Source: Tumebacillus algifaecis
GTDB lineage: Bacteria > Bacillota > Bacilli > Tumebacillales > Tumebacillaceae
DNA length: 64,000 nt
Direction of reading: 5' to 3'
NCBI RefSeq assembly: GCF_002243515.1
Contig: NZ_CP022657.1
Span: 2,285,001 to 2,349,000 of the forward strand
In this document: positions 1-8,084 of the stretch, piece after piece
Layout of the letters: the number at the start of each line of letters is the position of its first letter
Position numbering within the stretch: position 1 is the stretch's first letter
Position numbers and translations under genes: made by a program
The notes under the pieces: generated by a model
The model's database searches: none
Told to the model about the DNA's origin: nothing
The model's input: the letters and a program-made list of their open reading frames with translations, nothing else

Positions 1-1
1 A

Positions 2-520
2 ATCTTGTCAAAGCTCACCGAGCCGGCCTCGGCCACCGAAGTGGCGCGCATGATCAATGAAACGCCACAGCGGGTAAACTACCATCTCAAGGCGTTGGAA
101 AAAGTCGGGTTGGCCCGACGGATCGGCACCCGACAAGTGCGCAATCTCGTTGAGGTGCTGTACCAATCGATCGCCCGCACGTTTGTCATCTCCGAACTGC
201 TCGGTTGGCATCCGGAGACGGTGCAGCGCATCAAGGATCAAAGCTCGCTGTCGCACCTGATCTCGACCTCCGATCGGATCAAGCGCGATGCGCTGATGCT
301 GATGGATCATAGCGAGCAGTCGGAACAGATTCCGAGTGCAACGCTCACGATGAAGGTGCAGTTGGAGTCGGAAGAGCGGCGCAAACAATTCGTTCAGGAC
401 TATGTGCAGGCCGTTCAAGCGTTGGTGGCCAACTACCAGTCGTCGAACGCCGACGATGATACGTACAACGTGATTTTGGCGATCTATCCTGAATGTGGGC
501 AAGGAGGCGATTCCAAATGA
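2..520 (+). CDS. ArsR-like winged-helix regulator, 5'-truncated by the window edge
   Basis: The reading frame is open to the left edge, so the true start is probably upstream; the TTG at position 5 lies inside what reads as the first helix of the DNA-binding domain. Residues 1-60 give a helix-turn-helix of the ArsR/DUF7343 kind: a segment SATEVARMINETPQRVNYHL acts as the positioning and recognition helices and is followed by KALEKVGL and an RxGTRQVRN wing. The remaining ~110 residues have no motif I recognise and may form a ligand or dimerisation domain. The stop overlaps the start of the next small gene (ATGA), so the two are co-translated. A metal-sensing role is not supported, since no Cys cluster is visible. 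DNA-binding regulator is well supported; the signal it senses is unknown. Confidence 0.75.
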   Translation: MLSKLTEPASATEVARMINETPQRVNYHLKALEKVGLARRIGTRQVRNLVEVLYQSIARTFVISELLGWHPETVQRIKDQSSLSHLISTSDRIKRDALMLMDHSEQSEQIPSATLTMKVQLESEERRKQFVQDYVQAVQALVANYQSSNADDDTYNVILAIYPECGQGGDSK

Positions 521-750
521 GCGAGAGACAAGTGCAAGTCAAGTCGGTCGTGGTCTGGGAAGCGGCGCCACAACAGAAGGAGCCTGCTGAACGAGTGCTA
601 CCGTTCCCTACGTCCGTTCCTGAAACGCAGGAGACGACGATGGTGGAATGGTCGGTCGGCGGCACCCCGCAACTGCCGGTACGGCTGATCGGTGTAACTT
701 CTGGCTTTGGCGATGTTTCCAAGGCATCTCCACGCTGCTTGGCAGCATAA
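517..750 (+). CDS. small hypothetical protein (77 aa)
   Basis: This gene starts at the ATG that overlaps the previous stop (ATGA) and has a good ribosome site (AAGGAGGCGA, about 7 bases upstream). The product begins MSERQVQVKSVVVWE and is rich in Pro, Glu and Gln in the middle. I see no transmembrane segment, signal peptide or Cys motif and do not recognise a family. Tight coupling to the winged-helix gene suggests a shared function or a regulatory partner (inference). The coding call rests on the ribosome site and overlap; a spurious frame is possible. Confidence 0.5.
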   Translation: MSERQVQVKSVVVWEAAPQQKEPAERVLPFPTSVPETQETTMVEWSVGGTPQLPVRLIGVTSGFGDVSKASPRCLAA

Positions 751-823
751 ACATGGTGATTCTCGTGGCAACCCGCTTGCCGTTTCACACCCATCATAGG
801 CTTATAAAGGGAGGTACTTTTTC

Positions 824-1405
824 ATGAATTTGATTCCTTACGTCGTTGAACAAACCAGCATGGGCGAACGCTCGTACGATATTTACTCACGGATGCTGAA
901 AGACCGCATCATCTTCCTTGGCACCGCGATTGATGACAATGTGGCCAACTCGATCATCGCCCAACTGCTGTTCTTGGCTGCTGACGATCCGGACAAAGAC
1001 ATTCATCTCTACATCAATTCGCCCGGCGGCTCGACTACGGCCGGGATGGCGATCTATGATACGATGCAATACATCAAGCCGGACGTCTCGACCATCTGCC
1101 TGGGCATGGCAGCGTCCATGGGCGCGGTGTTGCTGTCCGCAGGGGCAGACGGTAAACGCATCGCACTGCCGAACGCTGAGATCATGATCCATCAGCCGTC
1201 CGGTGGAGCACAAGGGCAGGCGAGCGATATGGAGATTCAGCTTGAGCGGTTGTTGCACACCAAACGAACGCTGACCAGAGTGCTGGCCGAACGATCCGGT
1301 AAAGCGTATGAGGAAGTGCTGGCCGACATGGAGCGCGATCACTGGTTGTCCGCTGAGGAAGCGAAAGACTACGGTTTGATCGACAAAGTCATCGAGAAAC
1401 TGTAA
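824..1405 (+). CDS. clpP: ATP-dependent Clp protease proteolytic subunit ClpP
   Basis: Serine peptidase of the ClpP family (S14), 193 residues, the normal length. It assembles as a cytoplasmic tetradecamer that degrades proteins unfolded by ClpC, ClpX or ClpE. The catalytic triad is visible: Ser98 in [11 protein letters not shown], His123 in [10 protein letters not shown] and Asp172 in MERDHWL. The N-terminal processing region and the [26 protein letters not shown] block are intact. A strong ribosome site (AAAGGGAGGT) precedes the ATG, and an intrinsic terminator follows, so this is a stand-alone unit or the end of a short one. No CtsR-type repeat was seen in the short upstream gap. Whether this is the only clpP of the genome cannot be told here. 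Confidence 0.97.
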   Translation: MNLIPYVVEQTSMGERSYDIYSRMLKDRIIFLGTAIDDNVANSIIAQLLFLAADDPDKDIHLYINSPGGSTTAGMAIYDTMQYIKPDVSTICLGMAASMGAVLLSAGADGKRIALPNAEIMIHQPSGGAQGQASDMEIQLERLLHTKRTLTRVLAERSGKAYEEVLADMERDHWLSAEEAKDYGLIDKVIEKL

Positions 1406-1425
1406 GGATACGATAGACAGATCAA

Positions 1426-1459
1426 AACACCGCGAGCAGATGCGCGCGGTGTTTTTTTT
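1426..1459 (+). terminator. Rho-independent terminator after clpP
   Basis: A 9-bp perfect stem (AACACCGCG / CGCGGTGTT) with a 10-base loop runs directly into eight T residues. Confidence 0.9.
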
Positions 1460-1615
1460 GTGCCATTCATCTCGAACCGCACATCGCTGTTCACGACTGT
1501 TCCAATTTTGATCGTGTAACGTGATCGTTTACCCCGATAACGATTTGTAACTGTTGTGTAACGCCTTCGCGATAGAATATTGACAACTTTTCGAATAATA
1601 CGAGGGGGTTCCACC

Positions 1616-2824
1616 ATGCAAAGAAAGAGATGGCAAAAGCTCGGGCTGGTCTCGGTGCTTTCTGTGTCCATGTTGTTGACCGCTTGCAGTACAAAGGAAA
1701 CTGGGGGCGAAAACAAAGAGCCGATCAAGATCGGGGTTGTCACTTCGAAATCGGGTGCTTTGGAAGCGTATGGCACACAGGAGATCAATGGTCTGAAGCT
1801 GGGCATTCAATATGCGACCGATGGCAAAAACGAAGTCAATGGCCGTACGATTGAAATTTTGGTCGAGGACGATGCAGGAAAGCCGGATGAAGGTATTAAA
1901 AAGGCGCGCAAACTGCTGGAGGAAGAGAATGTCGATTTCCTGCAAGGTTCGGCCAACTCAGCGGTCGCGCTGGCGATTGCGCCGCTTGCTGAGGAGTATA
2001 AGAAGATTTTCATCGTCGATCCGGCGGCCACCGACGAGATCACCGGCAAGAATTTCAATAAATACATCTTCCGCACAGGCCGCAACCTGTCCCAAGATGC
2101 GGCGACCGGCGGGAAATATGCGGTCGAAAAGATGGGCAAGACGTTCTTCCATCTGGCACCCGACTATGTGTTTGGCAAGTCGAGCGCGGCCGCTTGGAAA
2201 GCGGCGATTGAAAAATCGGGCGGAAAAGTGATCCAGGAAGAATTTGCACCGCTGACCACACAAGATTTCACACCGTACCTGCAAAAAGCCGTTCAATCCG
2301 GCGCAGACGTGATGATCGTCACGTGGGCTGGTGCGGGTGGCGCGACCTTGTTTAAACAGATCAACGAATTGAAGATCGCTGAGAAGATGAAGATCACCAC
2401 CGGGATCCCGGACATCGCGGGCATCAAAGCGATGGGCGATGCAGCAGAAGGTCTGTCCGGCATGACCGCTTACTACTACGGCCTGTCCAAAACGAAGGAA
2501 AACGAATGGTTGGTCGCCGAGCATCAAAAGCAGTATAACGCACCGCCGGATCTGTTCACCGCAGGCGGTTTTACAGCGGGCGTCGCCATCGTTGAGGCGA
2601 TTAAGAAAGCGGATTCAACCGATGCAGATAAACTGATTTCAGCTTTGGAAGGACTGACTGTCAAAGGTGCGAAAGGCGATTATACCTTCCGCAAAGAGGA
2701 TCATCAGGCCCTGCAGCCGATGTATATCGTCAAATTGGAGAAGCAGGCTGGTTCCGACCACCTTGTTCCCGTACTGGTCCAAGAGTTGAGCGGAGCAGAT
2801 ACGGCTCCGCCGATCCAGAACTAA
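1616..2824 (+). CDS. livK: branched-chain amino-acid type ABC transporter, substrate-binding lipoprotein
   Basis: Periplasmic-binding-protein type I fold of the LivK/Leu-Ile-Val family, 402 residues, anchored outside the membrane as a lipoprotein. The N-terminus has basic residues, a hydrophobic stretch and the lipobox LLTAC with the lipidated Cys at residue 24. The mature protein starts IKIGVVTSKSGALEAYGTQE, a typical LivK opening, and contains the FNKYIFRTGRN region of the family. I chose ATG 1616 because it has AGGGGG about 7 bases upstream and begins the signal peptide; an in-frame ATG at 1580 would place 12 residues before it. It heads an operon with livG-F-H-M. The real ligand could be branched-chain amino acids, urea or another small amide or acid; the sequence alone does not decide. 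Confidence 0.92.
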   Translation: MQRKRWQKLGLVSVLSVSMLLTACSTKETGGENKEPIKIGVVTSKSGALEAYGTQEINGLKLGIQYATDGKNEVNGRTIEILVEDDAGKPDEGIKKARKLLEEENVDFLQGSANSAVALAIAPLAEEYKKIFIVDPAATDEITGKNFNKYIFRTGRNLSQDAATGGKYAVEKMGKTFFHLAPDYVFGKSSAAAWKAAIEKSGGKVIQEEFAPLTTQDFTPYLQKAVQSGADVMIVTWAGAGGATLFKQINELKIAEKMKITTGIPDIAGIKAMGDAAEGLSGMTAYYYGLSKTKENEWLVAEHQKQYNAPPDLFTAGGFTAGVAIVEAIKKADSTDADKLISALEGLTVKGAKGDYTFRKEDHQALQPMYIVKLEKQAGSDHLVPVLVQELSGADTAPPIQN

Positions 2825-2833
2825 TACAGAAGC

Positions 2834-2860
2834 GCCCTGCCAAAGAGCAGGGCTCTTTCT
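2834..2860 (+). terminator. weak hairpin between livK and livG (likely attenuator)
   Basis: A 7-bp stem (GCCCTGC / GCAGGGC) with a 6-base loop is followed by TCTTTCT rather than a clean T run. It sits between the binding-protein gene and the downstream subunits, where partial termination or mRNA protection usually makes the binding protein the most abundant product (inference). Confidence 0.6.
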
Positions 2861-2874
2861 CACGGAGGTGGCGT

Positions 2875-3648
2875 ATGGCAGAGCATGTGCTTACGACAAA
2901 AGGGCTGACGATCCAATTTGGCGGTCATGTGGCGGTAAACGATGTGGATTTTACATTGGAGCCCCATACTTTCAAATCGATCATCGGGCCGAACGGGGCA
3001 GGCAAGACCACATTTTTCAACCTGATCAGCGGACAGTTGAAGCCGACGCGCGGTGAGGTGTTTTTTAAAGGAAACGACTTGACGGGCAGTTCTGTGGCGC
3101 AGCGTGCCCGCATGGGGATCGGGCGTTCGTTTCAGATCACCAACGTGTTGCCAAGCCTCACCGTGCTCGAAAATGTCCGCATGGCGGCACAGGCGGTGAG
3201 CGGAGTCAGCTTCCGGCTGTTTTCTCATTATCGCAAATTCACCCAATTGGAAGAAAAATCGTTCGAGTTGTTAAAACGTGTGCATCTGGACAGCCAAGCG
3301 GACAAACTGGCTAAAAATTTGTCGCACGGGGACAAGCGGAAACTGGAAATTGCCATCTTGCTGGCATTAGAGCCAGAACTGCTGTTGCTCGATGAGCCGA
3401 CCGCCGGGATGTCGCTCGAGGAAGTTCCGGCGATCATCGAGGTGATTCGCGAGCTGAAAGAATCGGGCGATCAGACGATCTTGCTGATCGAACATAAGAT
3501 CGACATGGTGCTCGACCTGTCCGACCGACTCGCCGTACTTTTCAATGGCAAACTGCTTGCTGATGGCACGCCAGAAGAGATCATGAACAACGAATTGGTG
3601 CAGTCCGCTTATCTGGGAGGGCTCTATGACGACACTATTAAAAGTTGA
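2875..3648 (+). CDS. livG: branched-chain amino-acid type ABC transporter ATP-binding protein LivG
   Basis: Cytoplasmic ATPase of a Liv-type importer, 257 residues. Walker A is GPNGAGKTTFF near residue 40; the signature is the LivG-style LSHGDKRKLEIA rather than LSGGQ, and Walker B is ELLLLDEPTAGMS. The long insertion between Walker A and the signature, starting GIGRSFQITNVLPSLTVLENV, is typical of LivG. The start ATG follows CGGAGGTGG. The last 23 bases overlap livF, so the two ATPases are translationally coupled and form the heterodimeric motor. Confidence 0.95.
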   Translation: MAEHVLTTKGLTIQFGGHVAVNDVDFTLEPHTFKSIIGPNGAGKTTFFNLISGQLKPTRGEVFFKGNDLTGSSVAQRARMGIGRSFQITNVLPSLTVLENVRMAAQAVSGVSFRLFSHYRKFTQLEEKSFELLKRVHLDSQADKLAKNLSHGDKRKLEIAILLALEPELLLLDEPTAGMSLEEVPAIIEVIRELKESGDQTILLIEHKIDMVLDLSDRLAVLFNGKLLADGTPEEIMNNELVQSAYLGGLYDDTIKS

Positions 3649-4351
3649 AGGCTTGCAGACCTATATCGGGCAGTATCACATCCTCCAAGGTGTCGATCTC
3701 GATGTAAAAGCGGGCGGGGTCACCGTCATCCTCGGACGCAACGGGGCGGGCAAGACGACGACGCTGCGCACGATCATGGGACTGACCCCGCCGAAAAGCG
3801 GCAAGGTCGTGTTTCAAGGCGAGGAGATTCAAGGGTTGGCCCCGCATCTCACCGCTGTCAAAGGCATCGGATACGTGCCGGAAGATCAAGGTATTTTCGC
3901 CGATCTGACCGTCGAAGAGAACATGAAGCTGGCGATCCGCCACAAGGATGATGCGACGATGGAGCGGCAAGAAGTCGTCTTGAAACTATTTCCCGACCTT
4001 GAGATCGCTTGGAAGCGTAAAGGCGGCAACCTTTCTGGCGGGCAGAAACAGATGCTCTCGATTGCGCGGGCCTTTGTGAATGATAACAAACTTCTCTTGA
4101 TCGATGAACCGAGCAAGGGACTGGCTCCGATCGTGGTCGAGAAAGTGATGGAAGCCCTGCTGGAGTTGAAAAAGCGCACGACGATCGTGCTGGTCGAACA
4201 GAATTTCATTATGGCAAGCGGTGTCGGTGACGATGTGTTCCTGCTCGATGATGGACGTACCGTCTATCAAGGCACGATGCAGGAGCTCAAAGTGGACGAA
4301 GAGATCAAACAGAAGTATCTCGGCATCGGCTTGCGGTCGGAAAGGAGGTAG
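3626..4351 (+). CDS. livF: branched-chain amino-acid type ABC transporter ATP-binding protein LivF
   Basis: Second ATPase of the importer, 241 residues. Walker A is GRNGAGKTTTL, the signature is NLSGGQKQMLSIARA and Walker B is KLLLIDEPSKGLAP, the LivF form. The gene starts inside livG and ends 4 bases before the GTG of livH, so the operon is read continuously. The C-terminus carries the usual H-loop replacement seen in LivF (VLVEQNF). Confidence 0.95.
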   Translation: MTTLLKVEGLQTYIGQYHILQGVDLDVKAGGVTVILGRNGAGKTTTLRTIMGLTPPKSGKVVFQGEEIQGLAPHLTAVKGIGYVPEDQGIFADLTVEENMKLAIRHKDDATMERQEVVLKLFPDLEIAWKRKGGNLSGGQKQMLSIARAFVNDNKLLLIDEPSKGLAPIVVEKVMEALLELKKRTTIVLVEQNFIMASGVGDDVFLLDDGRTVYQGTMQELKVDEEIKQKYLGIGLRSERR

Positions 4352-4355
4352 GGCA

Positions 4356-5216
4356 GTGTCTCTCATCTTGAATTTGTTGTTAAACGGCGTTGCGCTCGGC
4401 ATGCTGATCTTCCTGATTGCAGTCGGTCTGTCCTTGATCTTTGGGTTGATGGGCGTGCTAAACTTCGCACACGGGGCGATTTTTATCTGGGGGGCTTACA
4501 TCGGCTGGACGGTGTACGGTGCGACCGGAAGTTTCATCTTGGCACTGCTCGCCGGAACGATCGGCGGCGTCGTGCTTGGCTGGGTGATCGAGCGATTGTT
4601 CATCCGTCCTTTCTATGGCAATCATGTCGCTCAAATCTTGCTGACGCTAGGCTTGATGATCGTGATGAGCGAGGGGCTCAAGATCATCTGGGGCCCGAAT
4701 ATTTTGGGATTTGACAAACCGGAACTGCTCCAAGGGGTGGTTACGATCTTGGATCATGCCTTTCCGATCTACCGCTTCTTTACGATCGGGGTGGGACTGC
4801 TCGTCCTGCTCGGCGTTCATCTGTTGCTTACGCGCACCAAGTATGGTCTGATCATTCGCGCAGGTGTGCAAAACCCGGAGATGGTGCAGGCGCTTGGCAT
4901 TGACGTCAAGCGGGCGTTCACGATGGTCTTCGCCTTTGGTGCGGGGTTAGCCGCATTCGGCGGCGTGATGGCCGGTCCTTCTTTCGGTTCTGTCTTTCCA
5001 GAGCTCGGCATGCAAAACCAATTGGCCGCGTTTATCGTTATCGTCATCGGCGGGATCGGCAATTTTGCCGGAGCGGCCATCGGCAGTTTGTTGATCGGCT
5101 TGTTGCAGACGTTTATGGCCTATTACGTGCCGGATGCGGCCGTGGCGGTCAACGTGGCATTGATGGCGCTGGTCTTGATTTTGAAACCTGAAGGAATTTT
5201 TGGGGCGCGGAGGTGA
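4356..5216 (+). CDS. livH: branched-chain amino-acid type ABC transporter permease LivH
   Basis: Integral membrane permease, 286 residues from GTG 4356. I chose this start because AAAGGAGG lies 8-10 bases upstream and the protein then begins VSLILNLLLNGVALGM, the standard LivH start; a longer frame from 4221 would only translate livF sequence out of frame. It is mostly hydrophobic, with the LivH landmarks GLSLIFGLMGVLNFAHGA near the N-terminus and the LGIDVKRAFTMVFAFGAGLA coupling region. Its stop overlaps the upstream edge of livM. Confidence 0.94.
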   Translation: MSLILNLLLNGVALGMLIFLIAVGLSLIFGLMGVLNFAHGAIFIWGAYIGWTVYGATGSFILALLAGTIGGVVLGWVIERLFIRPFYGNHVAQILLTLGLMIVMSEGLKIIWGPNILGFDKPELLQGVVTILDHAFPIYRFFTIGVGLLVLLGVHLLLTRTKYGLIIRAGVQNPEMVQALGIDVKRAFTMVFAFGAGLAAFGGVMAGPSFGSVFPELGMQNQLAAFIVIVIGGIGNFAGAAIGSLLIGLLQTFMAYYVPDAAVAVNVALMALVLILKPEGIFGARR

Positions 5217-5221
5217 GCCGG

Positions 5222-6175
5222 ATGAGAGCGCGAATCTTGAACAATAAGCTGTTGCTGACTGTCATTTTAGCTGGACTCGCCGTGCTACCTGTTGTCACCG
5301 AGTCCAAATTTTTGCTGTCGATGTTGATCTCTGTGTTCATTTTGGCCGTGTATGCGATGAGCTATGACCTGCTGCTCGGCTACACGGGGATCGTTTCGTT
5401 TGGTCATGCGATCTTCTTTGGGACAGGAGCCTATTCGGTCGGCATTTTGCTGTCAAAGACAAAAGAGCCCAACCTGTTGATCGTCGCCCTGCTGCTCGGC
5501 GTAGCGATTGCAGTGCTGATGGGCATCTTGATCGGTGCGGTGTCGCTTCGGGTGAAAGATGTCTATTTTTCGATGATCACACTGGCTTTGGCCGAGTTGT
5601 TTTTTATCGTTTCCGAAAAATGGAGCAGTTTGACGGGCGGCAACGATGGAATCACCTCCATTCCGGTGCCAGCTATCTTCCGCGATCGGATTGCGTTTTA
5701 CTATATGGCGCTGCTCTTTTTGGTCGTGATGTACCTGTTCTTGCGACGGGTGGTCGCATCTCCGCTGGGACGAACTTTGCAGGCGATCCGCGAAAACGAA
5801 CATCGCGTGGAGTCGCTCGGCTATGATGTTGTGAAATACAAGATCGTCTCGCTTGTGATCTCCGGCATGGTCGCGTCGCTCGCTGGCGGGATGTGGGCGG
5901 TGTTTCAACGCTACATCAATACGTCGGTGCTGAGCCTTGACCGCACGATCGACGCGCTGTTGATGACGATCGTTGGGGGGACTGGGACGCTGGTCGGGGC
6001 GATTTTTGGAGCGGGCGTCGTCACATTTGCTCACGAATGGCTTTCGTCACTTTCGACGATACATCCGATCTTTGAGCGCTGGTTGTTGTTCTTTGGATTG
6101 GTCTATATCGCGATTGTCATGTTCTTCCCCAAAGGGATCATTGGCACGATCCGCGACAGATGGATGAAAAAGTAG
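5222..6175 (+). CDS. livM: branched-chain amino-acid type ABC transporter permease LivM
   Basis: Second permease, 317 residues from ATG 5222. An in-frame GTG at 5213 overlaps the livH stop, but the GGAGG at 5209-5213 is spaced correctly only for ATG 5222. Family marks are YDLLLGYTGIVSFGHAIFFG and the cytoplasmic coupling segment GRTLQAIRENEHRVESLGYD, both typical of LivM. About eight to ten hydrophobic segments are visible. It pairs with LivH to form the channel. Confidence 0.93.
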   Translation: MRARILNNKLLLTVILAGLAVLPVVTESKFLLSMLISVFILAVYAMSYDLLLGYTGIVSFGHAIFFGTGAYSVGILLSKTKEPNLLIVALLLGVAIAVLMGILIGAVSLRVKDVYFSMITLALAELFFIVSEKWSSLTGGNDGITSIPVPAIFRDRIAFYYMALLFLVVMYLFLRRVVASPLGRTLQAIRENEHRVESLGYDVVKYKIVSLVISGMVASLAGGMWAVFQRYINTSVLSLDRTIDALLMTIVGGTGTLVGAIFGAGVVTFAHEWLSSLSTIHPIFERWLLFFGLVYIAIVMFFPKGIIGTIRDRWMKK

Positions 6176-6187
6176 GAGGGGCGTTTC

Positions 6188-6955
6188 ATGCCGCATATGA
6201 AGGTTCACGGGATTGATCTGTACTATGAGCAAGCGGGTACAGGAAGCAAAGTGGTGTTATTGATTCATGGCAACATCGCCTCAAGTCGTTGGTGGGATCA
6301 TATGTTCGCGCCGTTGGCGGAGCGCTATACGGTGCTTCGCGCCGATCTGCGCGGCTGTGGACAGAGCAGTGGAGACGGCGGTGTAGGCAACAACGTACAA
6401 CAGTACAGCGCCGATCTGCGCGAGCTACTACAGGCGCTCGGACATGAGCGGGTGGTGCTGGTCGGCCATTCGCTCGGCGGAGCTGTGGCGATGGATATCG
6501 CTTGCCATGCACCAGATCTGGTCGAGGGGATGTTGTTGATCAACTCCTCACCGATCGTAGGACTGGTTACACCGGAAGAGCGCAAACCGTTGCTTGAACA
6601 GATGGGACGTGACCGCAATTTAATGAAGATGGCGCTGGCAGCCGTCATGCCGACTGCTGCGAGCGGTGAGTTTTTTGAAAAGCTGGTCGATGATGCGATG
6701 ATCGCGGCCCCGACGATGGTGCCGAACTACACGTCGCTTGGCGAGGCCGATTATCGGGAGCCATTGGCCAAGCAAGCGGTTCGCACCCTGATCGTCTATG
6801 GACAGCTTGACAATCTGATCACGCAAGACATGATGGAGCGAACGCGCGATGGAATCGCGGGCAGTGAACTGGTGTTCTATGAAGGGGTCGGTCACTCACC
6901 AAACGTGGAAGCTCCCGAGAAGTTGGTGCAAGAGATCATCCGCTTTATCGGCTAA
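6188..6955 (+). CDS. alpha/beta hydrolase in the liv-type operon
   Basis: Alpha/beta-hydrolase fold protein of 255 residues with no signal peptide, so cytoplasmic. The oxyanion/HG element is LLIHGN near residue 27, the nucleophile elbow is VGHSLGG with Ser95, the acid is probably the Asp in VYGQLDNL, and the base His lies in GVGHSPNVEAPE. It follows livM by 12 bases with AGGAGGGG as ribosome site and ends at a terminator, so it is the last gene of the transporter operon. Its substrate may be the compound imported by this transporter, for example an ester, lactone or amide (inference). Close families include haloperoxidase-like and 3-oxoadipate enol-lactonase-like enzymes; the sequence does not separate them. 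Confidence 0.88.
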   Translation: MPHMKVHGIDLYYEQAGTGSKVVLLIHGNIASSRWWDHMFAPLAERYTVLRADLRGCGQSSGDGGVGNNVQQYSADLRELLQALGHERVVLVGHSLGGAVAMDIACHAPDLVEGMLLINSSPIVGLVTPEERKPLLEQMGRDRNLMKMALAAVMPTAASGEFFEKLVDDAMIAAPTMVPNYTSLGEADYREPLAKQAVRTLIVYGQLDNLITQDMMERTRDGIAGSELVFYEGVGHSPNVEAPEKLVQEIIRFIG

Positions 6956-6967
6956 ATAATCGGAACG

Positions 6968-7001
6968 AAAAGGCTCAGGGCAGCGATCCCTGGGCCTTTT
7001 T
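6968..7001 (+). terminator. Rho-independent terminator of the transporter operon
   Basis: The stem AAAAGGCTCAGGG / CCCTGGGCCTTTT (one wobble pair) with a 7-base loop continues into a T run. Confidence 0.88.
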
Positions 7002-7013
7002 GTTGTAACTGTA

Positions 7014-7042
7014 TTGCAACGTCTGCTTGGTAAGATTATTAA
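7014..7042 (+). promoter_or_regulatory. candidate sigma-A promoter for the secreted esterase
   Basis: TTGCAA at 7014-7019 and TATTAA at 7037-7042 are separated by 17 bases, and the gene starts about 38 bases downstream. Each box matches the consensus only in part. Confidence 0.4.
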
Positions 7043-7079
7043 GAACATTATGTCAATTTAAAGGGAGGTAGTAGCCAAG

Positions 7080-8054
7080 ATGAACAAAATGGTGAAACGG
7101 CTTGCGATGATCGTGCTGACGCTGTTGGTCATGATCGCGTATGTGCCAGTTTCGGAGGCGGCAGGAACTTTTACGGAGTCTTACTATGGCAGTAACTTCT
7201 TCTACAAGGTGTACGTGCCAAGCAATTATGTGGCGGGGACAAAAGTACCGCTGATGGTGATGCTGCACGGATGTTTGCAAAATCCGAACGATTTTGCAGC
7301 TGGGACGCGAATGAATGCGCTTGCAGAGGAGAAAAAGTTTATCGTGCTCTATCCGGAGATGAACATCTTTGCCAATCCGAACCGCTGTTGGAATTGGTTC
7401 TATGACTACAACCAACACCGGGGGCTCGGGGAGCCCGCGATCATCAAAGGGATGGTCGATCAAGTGAAAGCGAAGTACAGCGTCGACAACGCTCGCGTGT
7501 ACGTGGCTGGTTTGTCCGCAGGTGCGGGCATGAGCGTGATCATGGGCGCCACTTACCCGGACGTGTTCAGCGGAGTAGGCGTGAGCGCGGGAGTGGAGTA
7601 CAACGCGGCAAACACCGCATTCGGCGGGATTTCCGCGATGTCGTACGGAGGCATCGATCCGCGGACGGCCGGATGGAACGCCTATTACGAGATGGGCAGC
7701 TACAAGCGCCGCATGCCAGTGGTCGTCTTTCAAGGCACAAGCGATACGATCGTCAATCCGATCAACGCCTCGCAAGTGATCGCACAATGGGCCAAGACCA
7801 ACGATCTTGTAGATGACGGCCTTGAGAATGATTCGGTCAAAAACGTTGCCGGATTGACCACAGCGGGCAGCGTGAACGGCAGAAGTTACACCAAGTATGT
7901 GTACCACGATAAGTATGGGTCTTCGCTGCTCGAATATTGGAAGGTGAACGGAATGGCGCACGCCTGGTCGGGCGGTTCGACAGCCGGAACCTATACCGAT
8001 CCAGCGGGGCCGGATGCGTCGCGCATCATGTGGGACTTCTTCACCACCCACTAG
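7080..8054 (+). CDS. secreted PHB-depolymerase family esterase
   Basis: Extracellular serine esterase of the PHB depolymerase/feruloyl esterase family (esterase_phb, CE1-like), 324 residues. A Sec signal peptide is clear: basic start, hydrophobic core, and cleavage likely after SEA in VSEAAGTF. The family opening LMVMLHGCLQNPNDFAAGTRMN supplies the oxyanion region, the lipase box is GLSAGAG with Ser146, and the Asp of QGTSDTIV and His of NGMAHAWSGG complete the triad. No substrate-binding domain follows, so this is the short catalytic form acting on short polyester, acetyl-xylan or feruloyl esters. It has its own ribosome site (AAAGGGAGGT) and probable promoter. Which ester it cuts is not determined. 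Confidence 0.9.
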   Translation: MNKMVKRLAMIVLTLLVMIAYVPVSEAAGTFTESYYGSNFFYKVYVPSNYVAGTKVPLMVMLHGCLQNPNDFAAGTRMNALAEEKKFIVLYPEMNIFANPNRCWNWFYDYNQHRGLGEPAIIKGMVDQVKAKYSVDNARVYVAGLSAGAGMSVIMGATYPDVFSGVGVSAGVEYNAANTAFGGISAMSYGGIDPRTAGWNAYYEMGSYKRRMPVVVFQGTSDTIVNPINASQVIAQWAKTNDLVDDGLENDSVKNVAGLTTAGSVNGRSYTKYVYHDKYGSSLLEYWKVNGMAHAWSGGSTAGTYTDPAGPDASRIMWDFFTTH

Positions 8055-8084
8055 ATGTGCTACACTGGTGTTGAGGTGAGCAGG

